Assembly (NCBI GenBank): GCA_973895155.1
Contig: OZ316893.1
Coordinates: 11,594,001 to 11,658,000 of the forward strand
Source of the DNA: Marsupella aquatica
Lineage: Eukaryota > Marchantiophyta
Direction of reading: 5' to 3'
DNA: 64,000 bases
Numbering within the stretch: the stretch's first letter is position 1; every line of letters starts with the position of its first letter. The translations under genes and the position numbers were made by a program. Under the pieces are notes generated by a model. The model worked only from the letters and a program-made list of their open reading frames with translations, had not been told where the DNA came from and did no database searches. Positions 12,023-24,646 of this stretch are shown piece after piece.

Positions 12023-15000
12023 ATGCTGCGCCGTGTTGGTGGAGGGGCGGGGCCGCACCAGCGTTATTATTCGAAGCGTCGAATTGCTGCTGCTGCTCGA
12101 CTTCCTCGCCTCCCTCGGTTCACGTTCCGGAATTTCTCGGTTCTGTTGCTCACTCTTGTCGTCCTCGCTTTCGTTCCTCCCGTCTACCAGCGCTTCTTCC
12201 AGGTCTCTCTCTCTCTCTCTCTCTGGCTGCCCTCTGTCGACTGTTTTCATTGCTATGGACTGATTGCTCTAGCTGCTGTTGTAAGGGAATTCAAGTCGTT
12301 GCTGCAAATGCTTCGTGCTCCCTTTTCCGTTTCAGAGGCCGGAATTCTCCAATTTAGAGGATTTGTAAAAGCAAAGGAAGAGTTAACACTTACGTAGTAC
12401 GGGAGAATCAATTGCCTTGGAAGGGACTGAGTCCTCATCAGAAATCACATGTTACCATGAAAGAGAAAGTCACATCTGTTTGTTTTTGTCGTACATCGAG
12501 ACTGCAACGAAAGATGATATTTGAGGGTAGTTTGCGTTCGGAGTCCTTTGAAATTATGTCGTATACAGGACGGTTTCTGCAGTGTGGGTACCTCACAATT
12601 ATGACAGATCTCTATACCCTGTACGGTTTACCGTAAGATTCATTCTGTATTGTCGACGTTTTGCAGTTTCAGTCTATTGTTAACTTTTGTCCCGACCGGT
12701 CTCAATCATGTGAGAAGGCCTCAGTATGAAAAGTATTGTTTGTTAGAAAGGGTGAAAGTTTATTTCAAGCTCGAGGTAGAGATTTAGTGTCTGCTTTGGC
12801 CTTTATAACATGCCTTCTTTCTATCCTAAGCTTTTGCTGGTTCGTTATGTGATGTGGGTTTGTTTTATGCAACATCTGGGGCAGTGATTGGTACTGGTCA
12901 GTTCCAGTGCAACAGCTTGAAATTTAGTTCTTCCAATGGTTCTAAGATCACCTTCTGACAACTGCAGACAGCTATCAGGGCAGACTGTAAATGGCTAAAA
13001 CACCCACCCCTGGTTTGTGCACATGGAGGAGATTCTTCAAGAGCACCTCCTAACACAGTAAGTACTTCATACAGCTCACGGTGAATAAGGTGTATCTCGA
13101 AGCAAGGGCAGAATCTCTTTAAGGGACTTGAATGGAAAGTGCATCATAACGTTGTGGTGTTAGAATTTGGCACAACACGCATCTTGAATAAGTGATCTTC
13201 TTACACGTGTAAAGGATAGGCCCCGTTCCCTTTTCCATGAGATAAGATAATTTGTATTTGGGAGGAAATTTATGGGCCCTCTCATGGACACAGCGTGCAG
13301 CATACCAGCTTGCAATCGATGCTGGAGTGGATTGCATTGAAATAGATGCATCTCGAACATGGGATGGAGTTCTTGTTGCTCTCCATGATAGGTATTCAGT
13401 GGCTTACGCGACCTGTTGCTTTGGTTATTCTTCATTTTCGCCGCCCCTACAAATGCAAAGCAGCCAGCTCAGAAATGAGAAGGGCTCTGTGAAAGCCTAG
13501 TTTAGAAGTTAAGTATTGCAATGTCAAATTCTTTCATTGTATGTTCTGGTCCTTGTTAAACTTACAGATGGCGTGAGTTTTGAAATTTTCTTCATTGTCA
13601 TACTCGAGTAATGGTGCACAAAGAATTACGCAAAGATGGTAGGACTAAAGCGTCCTTAACCATTTTGTTATGTGTAAACCAATGCTTAAGTTCATTCACA
13701 GGGACTTGCAGAAGATGAGTGAACAAAGCAGTGTGCGAGTTGGTGAGTTGACAGCAAATAAGGTACCAGATGCTTATAGCAGTCCAACTTGGTCCCATCA
13801 ACTTATTTTCATTCTGGCCTGGCAGTGATAGTACAGAAAATTAAATTTACATGTCACCCTGTCTGACAGATCAATGAGTTGGATCCAACTATCGGCTTTT
13901 TAGAAAAATTCCCGAGGCAACATGTTCCAACCGTGGAGGATGCCATACAGGTTTGTGATATTCTGCACATCCAAGGAATAATTGATATACAGTTTCCTTG
14001 GTATCTTGACCTTGTAAGACGGCCGGGTTGTTTCTATGGCATGTGAAATATATCTTTACGTATACCATATTAGTTTTATATTCATTTGAAAGAACAAAAT
14101 TCAACCGTGAAATTTCTATCACAAATCTTCACTGGAAGGAAGTTCACATAAATTTTAACTAGTGTAATTTTATCATTTCGCAGTATGTGCAACAGTCGGT
14201 GAAAGAAATCATCATTGATGCAAAAGTTGGACCTCCACTATTTCAGGAAAGACTTTCGGCAGATCTCATATCCTTGGTACAAATCCCGCCACTGTAGATG
14301 TGGAATTTTGCTCTTTGGTTTTCTGTTGCTGTACGTAACGCCTTGAAAAGTTATGCCCTGGTTCTCTATACTGTCAGGATTCCCCGTTTCTCAGCTGGGG
14401 TTTCGAGTTCACAAGCCTCTCTCACAAATATTTGTATGTAAGGGAACAATTAACTCTAAGAGTGGATCCTAGGCACTTGCAATCTGGAGGAATTTAGTTA
14501 AATTGGCTGAAGCGGGACAAATCGTGGTTACAAATAATTCTTGCTACCTGACATTGCTGATGAGATCTGAACCTACGTCTTAATCATCATTCTTCAGGTG
14601 AAAAAAACTGAATGCAAACGTTGTCTTGTCTGGGCAAAGGACGATAAGGTGGTACGGGAAATTATACGTCGTTCAGCAAACACAAAGGTAATATGATAAG
14701 AGTCCTGGGATTGAGTGAACTGAGTGGACTGTGCTTGAATTGCTCCCTGGAAATCGTGACGATGCGCATTCTTTTTTATGTTAAGGCTCTCAAGCCTAAG
14801 CATTGGTGTTTCTTATACTGGCTTCCTGAATTTTTCATATTGTTTTACCTTTAGCTGTGATCTGAAGCGGAATTGTGTTATACCGAGCAGACTGGCTACA
14901 TTGTCATGAACGATACAGTGACTGGAAAGATTTCAGAGCTGCTGCGATTCGATGGGGCAGAGGTTGTGGGCGTCTTCTATGGCCTAGTGACCAGAAAACT

Positions 15001-15838
15001 GGTCAGGGTTATCCACAGGTACTGTCGGGGATTGTAGAGTTAAAATTTCAAATAAAATGAAAGTAATAGTTTCTTATTGGGCTTTCATTGGCGTGTTTGC
15101 TAAGGATGTGCTGGGTTTGGCCAAGGCGCCAGTTACATCACGTTGTTTTTGGAGGAATAGGTCCTTTTCTTCAGTTCTTCCTGGGGACTGCAATTTCCTT
15201 CTTAATCATTGGATACCTTAATTGATGTGATGCGGGCCTCCCGTCTAGTTATGATGTTAACCACTCGTTTGGTTCTGATGTTAACTTGCCAATCCGAATG
15301 ATTGTAACTTTCCACGGTCTTAACAACTTAGACAAGAGCATGAGAATGTTCTGACATTGGATCAAACTTCTAGCAGAGGCCAGACGGGGTAACCAAAAAC
15401 AACGCCAGGGTATTGGGTTTCATTAACGTGGACAAAGAATGGGCATGACTGTGCCAATCAAGTAGGATAGCGCACAATTTAGACAGAAATCTTTTGTGGA
15501 TGGTGCAGAAGGTTAATGTCATCTGTTTGGCTCTTTAATCACGGTCATCAGATGGGCAGTTCAACGTCGTGAAGGGCTGGGTTGATATAAGAATGCGAAA
15601 TACTGAGTGCACCTGAGCACATCCTCAATTTTTCTCAGGACACTGACAGAAGTTTGTAACCCTTTTGTGCAGAGCTGGAAAGAAAGTACATGCCTGGACT
15701 GTGAATACTGCTGATGCTATGATTGGAATGCTCAAGGCCGGTGTGGACGCCATTATTACAAATGATCCTAACTTACTACAGGGGGTAATGCAAGAGCAAA
15801 GGCAGCTCTGCATGTTGAATGGGTTCACGGCATTCTAA
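12023..15838 (+). CDS. Glycerophosphodiester phosphodiesterase, GDPD4-like, membrane-anchored
   Basis: Family members hydrolyse glycerophosphodiesters to glycerol-3-phosphate and an alcohol, in lipid and phosphate recycling. Nine exons: 12023-12202, 12968-13057, 13294-13391, 13702-13762, 13870-13950, 14184-14276, 14598-14687, 14891-15018 and 15673-15838. They join without stop to a 328-residue protein. A basic N-terminus is followed by one hydrophobic segment (about residues 39-53, FSVLLLTLVVLAFVP), suggesting a single-pass anchor. Catalytic TIM-barrel signatures are present: AHGGDS (His79), CIEID (Glu106, Asp108), LHDR (His121) and IIIDAK. The first motif reads HG where many family members have HR, as in plant GDPD4. 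The last exon reads through a possible donor to a TAA at 15836. An alternative extra exon cannot be excluded. Intron 1 starts with a CT microsatellite. Confidence 0.88.
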
Positions 15839-18374
15839 ATCTTGTTGGCCATTCAAGCAACGATGTGTCCTTTATTCTAACGGTAATCAGCATCGTTCTC
15901 CATGAACGGGTCTAGGTAGTCAATCTGTAATTAATTAATTCCTTTGTAGTCACCCTTCTTGAGCAAATGTGCACATTTCCTCAATCAGATTGCCGCTTCC
16001 GATGACTATATGTTGCTTTTGTGAGTCTCGTTTATCCAAACTGCTGATGGAATCTTGTGATGTCTCTGTGCGGTAGGTTGGAGGCTGAATTGCAATCCTC
16101 CTCACTGGGGTGCATCTACCTTTCAGTGCAGTGCTTGAGAGTATATGAGTAAGTTGAGCAAAATTTTGTGACCCTATCCTGGATCGCTTACTATGTTTCA
16201 AATCTCGAATGGGAAGTATTACGTCGCTGTCAACGGAGGTGAGTAATTGAAGATGGTGCCATTACATCTCAAAGTAGGAAGTTACGATATAAAAGGGATT
16301 ACTACCCCTTGTCCAATCATGACCACTGAACTACTATTGAAAGTGAGATACAACTTCTACAGGACCATCTGCGGAAAGGTTAACGGTAGTCAGTGTGGAC
16401 CATTGCTCGTCTCCTTGCCACATCTCTTCTCTCGGAAATCGTTCGGGGGGGGCAAGACTCGATGCTCCACTCACACTCGAGGTTGCATCCATTCTTGGAG
16501 CCCTGTAATTGATGGGTCAGTTAACTCAGTTAGCTCGGATTAAATCAAGCATCTACAGTAGTTAGCATGCGCTTCTTGAGTCTGGGGATGACATATGCCA
16601 TTCCTTGGTAAGAACTCCTAGTTTTTCCTTTCCAGATTGGGTAGGCACAATGACAGCTGAATTGGGCATCGGACGTCATTGGCTTGTAGGAGAAGCCGCA
16701 TAAGCTAGCTGTGGTAGTTGTCCAATGATGATAGTTAACTCAGTTAGCCTAAACTAAATTGAGGCTCGGAAAAATTCCAGTTGTCAAATGGAAATTCTGA
16801 GTAAAAGTGGAAGTTGTTCTAAAATCCAGATCTAAAGGCCCTTTGCGGAACCGGTCCACATTATGTAACCCCTGCCCCGGACCAAGCTGAGCTCAGCTAA
16901 AGGATGCTGAGCTTGTTTTACTACGGAAGGATGAATGGAAAACTGCTGGAAATTATTAACACTTTATTTTGTTTTTGATGTGGTCTAGCTGTTAATTGAA
17001 GTGTGTCTAGGTAGAGTGGCAAGTCTTGGAGGTCAGCCTAACAGCTCACTCCAACTGTGGCAGATTCTAAGGGAATTCTGGCAGTGCCAGTCTATGCGAT
17101 GGTGTTTTGGGGTGGGGTTTGAAAAACATTGATGCCAAGTGCTTGCACAAAACAATAGTTTTGTTAGTGGCAAATGTTTTCCAAAACAAATTGGCTTGCT
17201 ACTAATACAAACTCAGCCGGTAATCTTCCTTGCTTATGACCCATATAGCTCGATCTGATGGTCATCCTGAAACTGCAAAACATCCAATAACTCCATGAGA
17301 TGGGACCACACCAATGTAATTTCTAAGGTTATTTCTTTGTAGCAGGGTGGTGAGTGTGTGACGGCAAAGATACTAAGACTGTTCCTGATCTAATATTCTA
17401 AGATTAATTTCTGCCCATTAGATTTGCCTAGATTTAAGGATAAATGTTATATTCTGGCTAGTGGGGTATGTGGCTATGTGGGAAACTGGCCAATGAAGGA
17501 CCAAGCAACAAGAATCTTGGTCAAAAACAAAATTAGCCAAGACTTTTGGTGACCTGGAATTTGGCAAACTCTGGCCACTGAAAAAAACTTCTGGACCATT
17601 CCACCTTACATATATGGCCCAATACTAAACAAGTTTTACTTTATATATTTTCCATTTTTTACTGTTCCCTTGCTCAACTGCTTTTGCCAGTGTAGTGGCA
17701 AACACAAACAGAGGTGCTTGTTCATGGCGGCAATTGTGAACTTACGTGTTGGGGGCAGAAAGTGCCAACATGGCACGACAAGGAGCCAGAGGATTTGCAA
17801 AATACTTCTCTTGGCGGTAGGTAATAATCATTCCTTGGTGATGTAGTTTGAGCTTTGTCATCAAACAAAGTTTCTCAAAGTGAGGGAACGACAGATATTT
17901 CCAATATTATGGGGGATTTGAGGACACAGATCATCAACCCTGGTTGAAGGCTAATAGACTACAGCCCTAAATGGTTTGTATGTCTTAGTTTGTCTTCATT
18001 ATGGCCGTCTTCATGATTATTTTATGAAAAATAAAAAAGGCTGATGTAGTAGAGCCCTAAACCTCCTCAATAATGCTGTCTCACTGAGGCCCTTGTCCTT
18101 CCCTCCCACCTTTACTATCTTCTATATTTATAACTTGATGTCCTTAGTGAGTTTTTCCTTCGTACTTCACTGGGCATTCTGTAGCATATTGTCCAGGTAA
18201 AGATATTGGTCACTTAGTTCTCTATTAAGATTCTCCTCTACTTTTACTAAGCTAGAAAAAACCAAAATCTCTCCAAGCCTTAAAGTATAGGATTAAGTGC
18301 ATACGGTGTGACCTTTACAAGGTATAGGCCGACCATATGTCGACCCGTCTATGGAGAGAAATAGTGCCTCTAAA
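15839..18374. other. Intergenic, nothing recognised
   Basis: Spacer between the GDPD and RPN9 genes. No exon-like ORF, RNA gene or well-defined repeat was found. It presumably contains the GDPD terminator and polyadenylation region. Confidence 0.5.
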
Positions 18375-18612
18375 CAGGGCTTTCCAGTATATTTAGTAAT
18401 TATTGTAGTCATTCCTCAGCAATTTTGTTACTTTCGTTTTGGGGGGAAGTATATTTCATAATGCCCTCTATTGTAGTTCTTCCTCAGCAATTTTGTTAGT
18501 GTCGTTTTTGGGGGCAGTATATCCCATAATGCACTCTGAACAGGGCTTTACTGTATACTGAATATCCCATAATGCACTCTGAACAGGGCTTTTACTGTAT
18601 ACTTAATAATTA
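18375..18612. repeat. Nested direct repeats upstream of RPN9
   Basis: Two copies of a segment with CCTCAGCAATTTTGTTA followed by a TCGTTTT(G)GGGG run are spaced about 75 bp apart. They are followed by two or three copies of a unit containing CATAATGCACTCTGAACAGGGCTTT and ACTGTATACT. The last copy ends 236 bp before the RPN9 start codon, so it may lie in the promoter or 5' UTR. Confidence 0.7.
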
Positions 18613-18848
18613 ATGTAATTCGTGCTGGGCGATATCGTTCCAGTGGCGCCAACGAGTAAAGTGTGTCGAAGTGAATCGCATCGAGCCTCCTCCCTCGTGT
18701 GTAGTGTATACCCATTATTCGCTCTGTTGGCCATTTGTTTGACCCAAACACTTCTACAAAGATCGCCATCTTCTCGATCCATCCCGTCTTCCTTACTTGC
18801 GCTGCGCTGGGCTGATCCCAATTTCGACTCCGATTTTGCTCCGCGAAG

Positions 18849-21642
18849 ATGGCAGCGTTGAAGTATCTGGAGATGCAAAGGGCAGAGCAGCCGGAGCTCT
18901 CCGAGTGGTACAGCTCGCTTGCGGATCTCTACGAGCGCAGGCTGTGGCATCAGCTCACCTTGAAGCTGGAGCAGTTCGTGGCTCTCGCAGTGCTTCAGGT
19001 ACATTCCGTTCCGAATGATGACTTACTTCCTTTGTCCATGCGTTCCCTTTTTTTCCGCTTCGGCTGTGAGAATTTGGCGTTAGGGTTGCTTGAAGGAATG
19101 GAGCTTTGGATTCGAATGGGGGGGCAATTTTTAGGTTAGAATTTTCTGGGGTATACTCCATCTCTAGGTATCAGCCACGACTTCAGGGGTTGAGAATTCC
19201 GACTGGTTAGCGGTTGAGGATGGAGCTTTTTCTTGTCCCCCGCCCTTCCATTTTCTTGGTTCAGAAATATGGGCTTACTCCGCTTGAGAAATCTGCGATT
19301 GCTTCTCTGTACTTGAGATGCGCCCGTTCAACTTCTCTTGTCCCACTGATATACTTTCTGAGCATATGCCCCTATGGGACCAATGTAGGGAGCATCGTTG
19401 AAGATGTTTTGGTTTCACATAGGAAGTCGGCCTCCGGAGAGACGAATGTCCAGCGATTAGGGTATAGCAGTTCCCTGTCGACATGTTGGGTTCTGGTTCA
19501 TTTGCCCTTAGATTGAATAGTGCCTCGTTCGTTAATTCATTCTTATGTTTGCAGGCAGGGGACACTCTTATAACACTATACCACAACTTCATATCGGACT
19601 TCGAGACGAAGATCAATCTATTGAAGCTAGCCCATTTCTCGGTCATTGTGTCGCGTCAGTATGCTGAGGGTGGTGTTGCCATTCACTTTCTGGAGGAAGT
19701 TATCGAGAAGCTCGGGGCCACGAGGGAGAAACGTATTGAAGAGCCAAGCGATAAATTCAGGACGTCGAAGGACAGGCGAATTGAGGAGGCAATCCTTTAT
19801 GTCAAGATGCAAATTGCTGCCCTGAAACTGCAACAAGGCGATCGAAAGCAATGTAAAGCCCTACTGGAGGAAGGAAAAACCACGCTGGATAGTATGACAG
19901 ATGTCGACCCTTCTGTGCACGCCAGCGTGCACTGGGTGTCTTCTCAGTTCCATAAATCACGGCAGGAGTTTGCGGACTTTTATAAGAGTGCTTTGCTGTA
20001 CCTGGCCTATACATCCGTGGAGACCTTAGCTGAACCTTTCAAGCTGGTGGGTCTCCGCCTGCACCAAAGCAACCATCTTAGATTGCTTATGCAACACTTC
20101 GCATTCGTCATAGTTTTGTAGCTCCGATCATGTGTAATATTTTGAGTTTGTTCCTTCTGTTGAACCTAGGTTAGCAGTGTCGTTGATTTTCTTCGTCATG
20201 GTCATCATCTAAAATGGACTTTCACGCAAATGAATTGCTTTTCAATACCCAACTAGTAGGTGTACTCTCGGACTCGAGCTGTAGGCCATATTCTGGAATG
20301 CTTTGTATCTGAAACATCTGTTCTGCTTTTTCAGGATTTAGCATTTGACCTATCCCTCGCGGCCTTGTTAGGAGACCATATATACAACTTCGGGGAGCTT
20401 CTAGCTCATCCTATTGTGAGTACTTCTTGTGAAAATAATACACCTATTGGGGTCCTAGCATTTCAGATCCTCCTGAAAAATAACTGAAATAGTTGGGCCA
20501 GATCGGAGATCATCTAGTTAGACGCGTCGTTGATACTGAGGAGGTTTGGGGTCCTGCCAGTTGCAGGAATAGAGAACGGGTTCAATTTAGCTGCTTTTTG
20601 TAGTCGAACAGTTCTCTGGTAGGAAAGACCCTTAACTTTGTGTACCAAATGTGCAGGTGAAGAGTATGATGGGAACAGAAAGTGAATGGCTGTACTTTAT
20701 ACTAGAAGCTTTCAATGCCGGTGATCTGACAAAGTACCAGGAACTCTGTCGTGTGTACAATGCTGCTCTTACTGCTCAACCTGCTCTTGTGGAAAATGAA
20801 AAGAAGTTATGGGAAAAAATTAATATATTGGCTTTGATGGAACTTATATTCAGGTCCGTTGATCTACCCGACAACTCATAGGCAGCCTTTCTTTGTTTCT
20901 CAGGACAGGCAGCCAATTTGTGTGAGATTACAAACAGCATGTAGACCTTCGTTAAAATCTGAAGAGATTCTCAGAGCGAACAATCACTGTTTTTGCTCGG
21001 AAGCTAGAAATTATGGTTCGCGTAGACATTCCCGTGCTTTTTTTGGTACATGGATTCTTAAATTCACATTTCCTCGGACCCTCTTCAACCTTCACTATTG
21101 TAATAAAATCAGTTTCCTAGAAAACTGGCACCGTTTTTCTCGCTTTCACAGGAAATTGCCGTCCTCGTTTGAAGACACTGACGTGCACAGTGTTACTGTT
21201 ACCTTTTCAGCCGCCCTTCTGAAGAAAGAACAATCCCTTTGAGCATTATTGCGGAGAGGACAAAACTATCACTTGATGCAGTGGAGCATCTCCTCATTAA
21301 GAGCTTATCGGTACTGTCTCAGCCGCCTAAATTTTCAATTTTCCTCATAGCTTTAGCTGTTTTACTGCTACTGGCGGACAAATTTGGTTTCTTTTGTTCC
21401 AGATGTTGTTAATTCTCATAATTGCACTAACTGATTCTTGGATGTGAGTGTTTCAGGTTCACCTAATTGAAGGAGTGATTGATCAAGTAGATGGAACAGT
21501 CCGAGTCTCATGGGTCCAGCCACGAGTTCTAGGAATTCCCCAAATTACCGCTCTACGGGATCGGCTTGATACGTGGCTACAGAAAGTCCATACTACACTG
21601 CTAGCTGTTGAAGCTGAAACTCCTGACCTGGTAGCTGCTTAG
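18849..21642 (+). CDS. RPN9: 26S proteasome non-ATPase regulatory subunit 13 (RPN9)
   Basis: PCI-domain subunit of the 19S lid, structural and needed for assembly of the proteasome that degrades ubiquitylated proteins in nucleus and cytosol. Six exons: 18849-18998, 19555-20046, 20335-20415, 20657-20853, 21211-21310 and 21457-21642. They give 401 residues, close to the usual plant length. Recognisable blocks are the N-terminal EWYSSLADLYERRLWHQLTL, then INLLKLAHFSVIVSRQY, DSMTDVDPSVHA, FYKSALLYLAYTSVE, FDLSLAALLGDHIYNFGELL, ELCRVYNAAL, AERTKLSLDAVEHLL, RVLGIPQI and the C-terminal VEAETPDLVAA. The PCI fold spans roughly the last half. All introns are GT-AG. Oddity: around residues 106-127 (19732-19790) an insertion of about 19 residues duplicates an RIEE motif relative to the usual plant sequence. 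It is in the exon, not an unspliced intron. Confidence 0.96.
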
Positions 21643-23203
21643 GTTCACGATGGACTTCGTTCAATTCAAGTTCCTGAGGATGGTTGAATTCTTTCCACTT
21701 GAGAAGTTGGAGGTCAGCAGGGCTATCATTTTCAAGGCTAATGAGAGTTTTGAGCTTGGAAGCAAGCAAGAGTACCTGGAGATCGGTACCAGTGAAGACC
21801 GCCATCCTCTTCTCCCTGTGACATCGAAACAAATCGAGGAATGTATTCGTCTCTGAGGTTAAAGCAGGTAGCATCATTGATGAAGGTGGTACACATATCC
21901 TCATATTAGTGGCAAGGAGACTGTTGGAGTCTGTTCTCGTGAGTTGCTGATGTTTGGTCTTTGGACTTGTGCTGCATTTGTGCAAGCCTTTCTACACAGC
22001 AGCAGGAAGCAATCAACTGAAAGTTGAAATATGAGTGAACTTTTGGTTCAAGGCGTCGTTGTAATAAGTTTGATATGTTCATGGCGATTTGCCAACGGAA
22101 TCATGAATGCAAATTTTCGTTTTGCATTTCCTGTGCGTAATCTACGGTAATGGCAGTCATTGAGTCGTTGCCTTGGAGATGATCAATGATATTGAGTGGC
22201 TGAAGTTGTCATGGAAACATGTGATTTGTTTCCAAGAACGACCCCTTCACTAAAAATCTATGGTGAAAGGGGACCTTAAGGGACAAGACCTTCAGGCTTA
22301 GTTGAGCCCCCAAAAATGATTCTCGCTGAGGAAGCAATAGAATTTTACCATTAGAAGTGAAGAATGAGTAACTAGAACTAGAGAACCTCAATGCCTGTAA
22401 CGGAGACCTGATATGCTGTCAAGTTGAGTCATGTCTCAGGTGCTTACAATGGATCTTAGTCAAATCAGAACTGGCTACATGGTCAATTGTCGTAACACGC
22501 AATGTTCCTACTGGATGATGCGACGGCGAATTTCCACTGGGCTTTCTCAAGTAGGGCATGGGAAGGATGGAGCTGCTTTGCACGTTTGTGTGGTTTATCT
22601 GTCAGAATATTTATGTTTAATTGTTGTACAATGCACACAAACCTAAAACCACATGTAGTTGTCAGAACCATGATTAGAAACGAACTTTTCCGAAATTTCT
22701 CATAGCATTTTCAAGCAAACTTCCCAGGTGTTTAGATACGAAGGTTGACTTTAGGCTCTTGACTTGGATGTCACGATGAAGGACAGTAGAAGTACAGAGG
22801 AAGTTAAAGGGCAGAGAGAACAGTTCAGTGTTTAGGGTTTATCTTGAACTTTGCGAATAACAAGGGATGAGTCGAGAGACCAAGGTAAAGGGGTAGCAAG
22901 ATGTGAGCCGTGGTATTGAATTTCGTCCAGATACCCGTTTCATTTCCTCTTGTCGCGAAGCAATGAAATTGTTGTCTTGTCATGCAGATTGTGTCGTATG
23001 CCTAGAAAGGATGGCAAGAGTAAGAACTTGCTAACTGCTAACATGGTTTGGAGTGGAGATGTGCTCTCTAAAATTCACCAATTGCATTTGCTTCTGAGTT
23101 TGACCCACTTCAGTACACACTGCTACATAGCCTGGGATCTTAACTGACTGGATAGAGTGCATTCAATCAGGTAAGTCCGTCATAGATGACTGCAGATCAC
23201 TTG
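21643..23203. other. Intergenic, nothing recognised
   Basis: 3' flank of RPN9 followed by spacer. No coding or RNA feature was recognised. Confidence 0.45.
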
Positions 23204-23256
23204 CTGTGTCAATCACTTGCTGTGTCAATCACTTGCTATGTCAATCACTTGCTGTT
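23204..23256. repeat. Minisatellite, 16-bp unit, about 3.5 copies
   Basis: Four successive occurrences of CACTTGCTGTGTCAAT, with one G-to-A variant (CTATGTCAAT) and a final partial unit. Short and regular, without spacers, so it is a simple tandem repeat. Confidence 0.85.
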
Positions 23257-24646
23257 GGAACTGCTCCTGTACATCATACGGTAGATTTGTCATAGATGAA
23301 TCTCACCTAGTTGTGGAAACTGCTTCCTGATTTCGGTCGAGTTAACTTGGTAACCACCCCATAGGTGAACGCTAATCACTCAATACTGGAAATGGTTCTT
23401 TCATTCAGTCCTCCTGAAACTCCATTCTCAAGCCTCTACATGGAGGTTGAGGAAAGGCTCCCAGAACATCCTGCATATGTGGAGGAATCCTTCCCGATGA
23501 ATTTTTCTTGTCTGAGACCTAAAGCTACAAAATCTCTTGATATGGAATCCAAACAGTACAACACCTTTGTGTGATTTCCAACAACCCAACAACCCGTGGA
23601 AGTTAACTTTCATTTAGAGAGAGCAGTAAAGGCCATAGATAGTAAAATTATTATTCTGGAGAATAGAAAGGGTGCCGTACTATAACTGCAGTACACACTC
23701 TCCACCACCCAACCCGATGCAATGTAGATGTCATCAATTGCACGGAGTTGCAAGTCTGTTACAAAAGTGGTGGAATGACTGAAACCATTATGATACACTC
23801 CCCTTCCATGTACCCATTCATAACTAGGTGCATATAATAAATGGTGGAATAGAGATTCCAAGGTGAACTAGAACCACACTCCAGGGAAACTCTCAATTCA
23901 CAGGAGCATCATCGACATTGGATTTACTTTTGAACCATTAACCATTTCGATAGTACACTGAAGTGCAATACGCACTGTCCCAGGCCCGTCTACTATTGTT
24001 AACGAATAGTGACACGTAGAGGTTCAAGAAAACACACCTCCACAATAAGAATTACACCACATCCTTGAGAATGGCGAAGGATCCCACTGGTTTCCTTAAG
24101 ACTTGAGTTCATGCACATCTAAGAAGAGTTATCTCGACATTTTACATCCAGTACGCCAGAATGCCGGTTGTCAAGTACCTTGAATTTCAAGGCAGCGTCC
24201 ATGAGCTTGTTTATGTGACATTGCTGACATCGTGCGATACTTTAGTTTCAGAATGGAGTTTTCATTTCAGAATGACGGCCTGAACTTCTTCTATAGGGGT
24301 GCTGCTGCTTTCCTCAGATGACTATTGTTCAGAAGCGTCATCTTGCAAATTGCCTCCTCCCTGTCTACCTGCTAGTTCGTCTTTCTAAATTTTCAGAGGG
24401 GCACAACCCCCAGATTCTCGAGCCTCGTCCACAGCGGTAAAACCATGTCTGAAACATTGAACGAACATTCGGTTACAATATTTTCCTATTCACATGCTGC
24501 GTAAATGAAACTGCACAGTAAGCCACTTATTGCCAAGCTACCAAAAGGTTGAAGAATGCACAGACCGATCTGTCGCAAGAATAAAATAAGTTCGATATGT
24601 CATGACAACACTTTCAAAGCACCAGTGACTTACGAGGGGTGTTCCG
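23257..24646. other. Intergenic, nothing recognised
   Basis: Downstream flank of the minus-strand DOG1-domain gene. No further gene or repeat was identified. Confidence 0.45.

Noticed and set aside
11852-12263. Overlapping ORFs on both strands around the GDPD start
   Set aside because: Only the frame from the ATG at 12023 joins to the GDPD exons; the others have no family resemblance.
23204-23256. Possible CRISPR-like array
   Set aside because: The repeats are head-to-tail without unique spacers, in a plant genome; this is a minisatellite.
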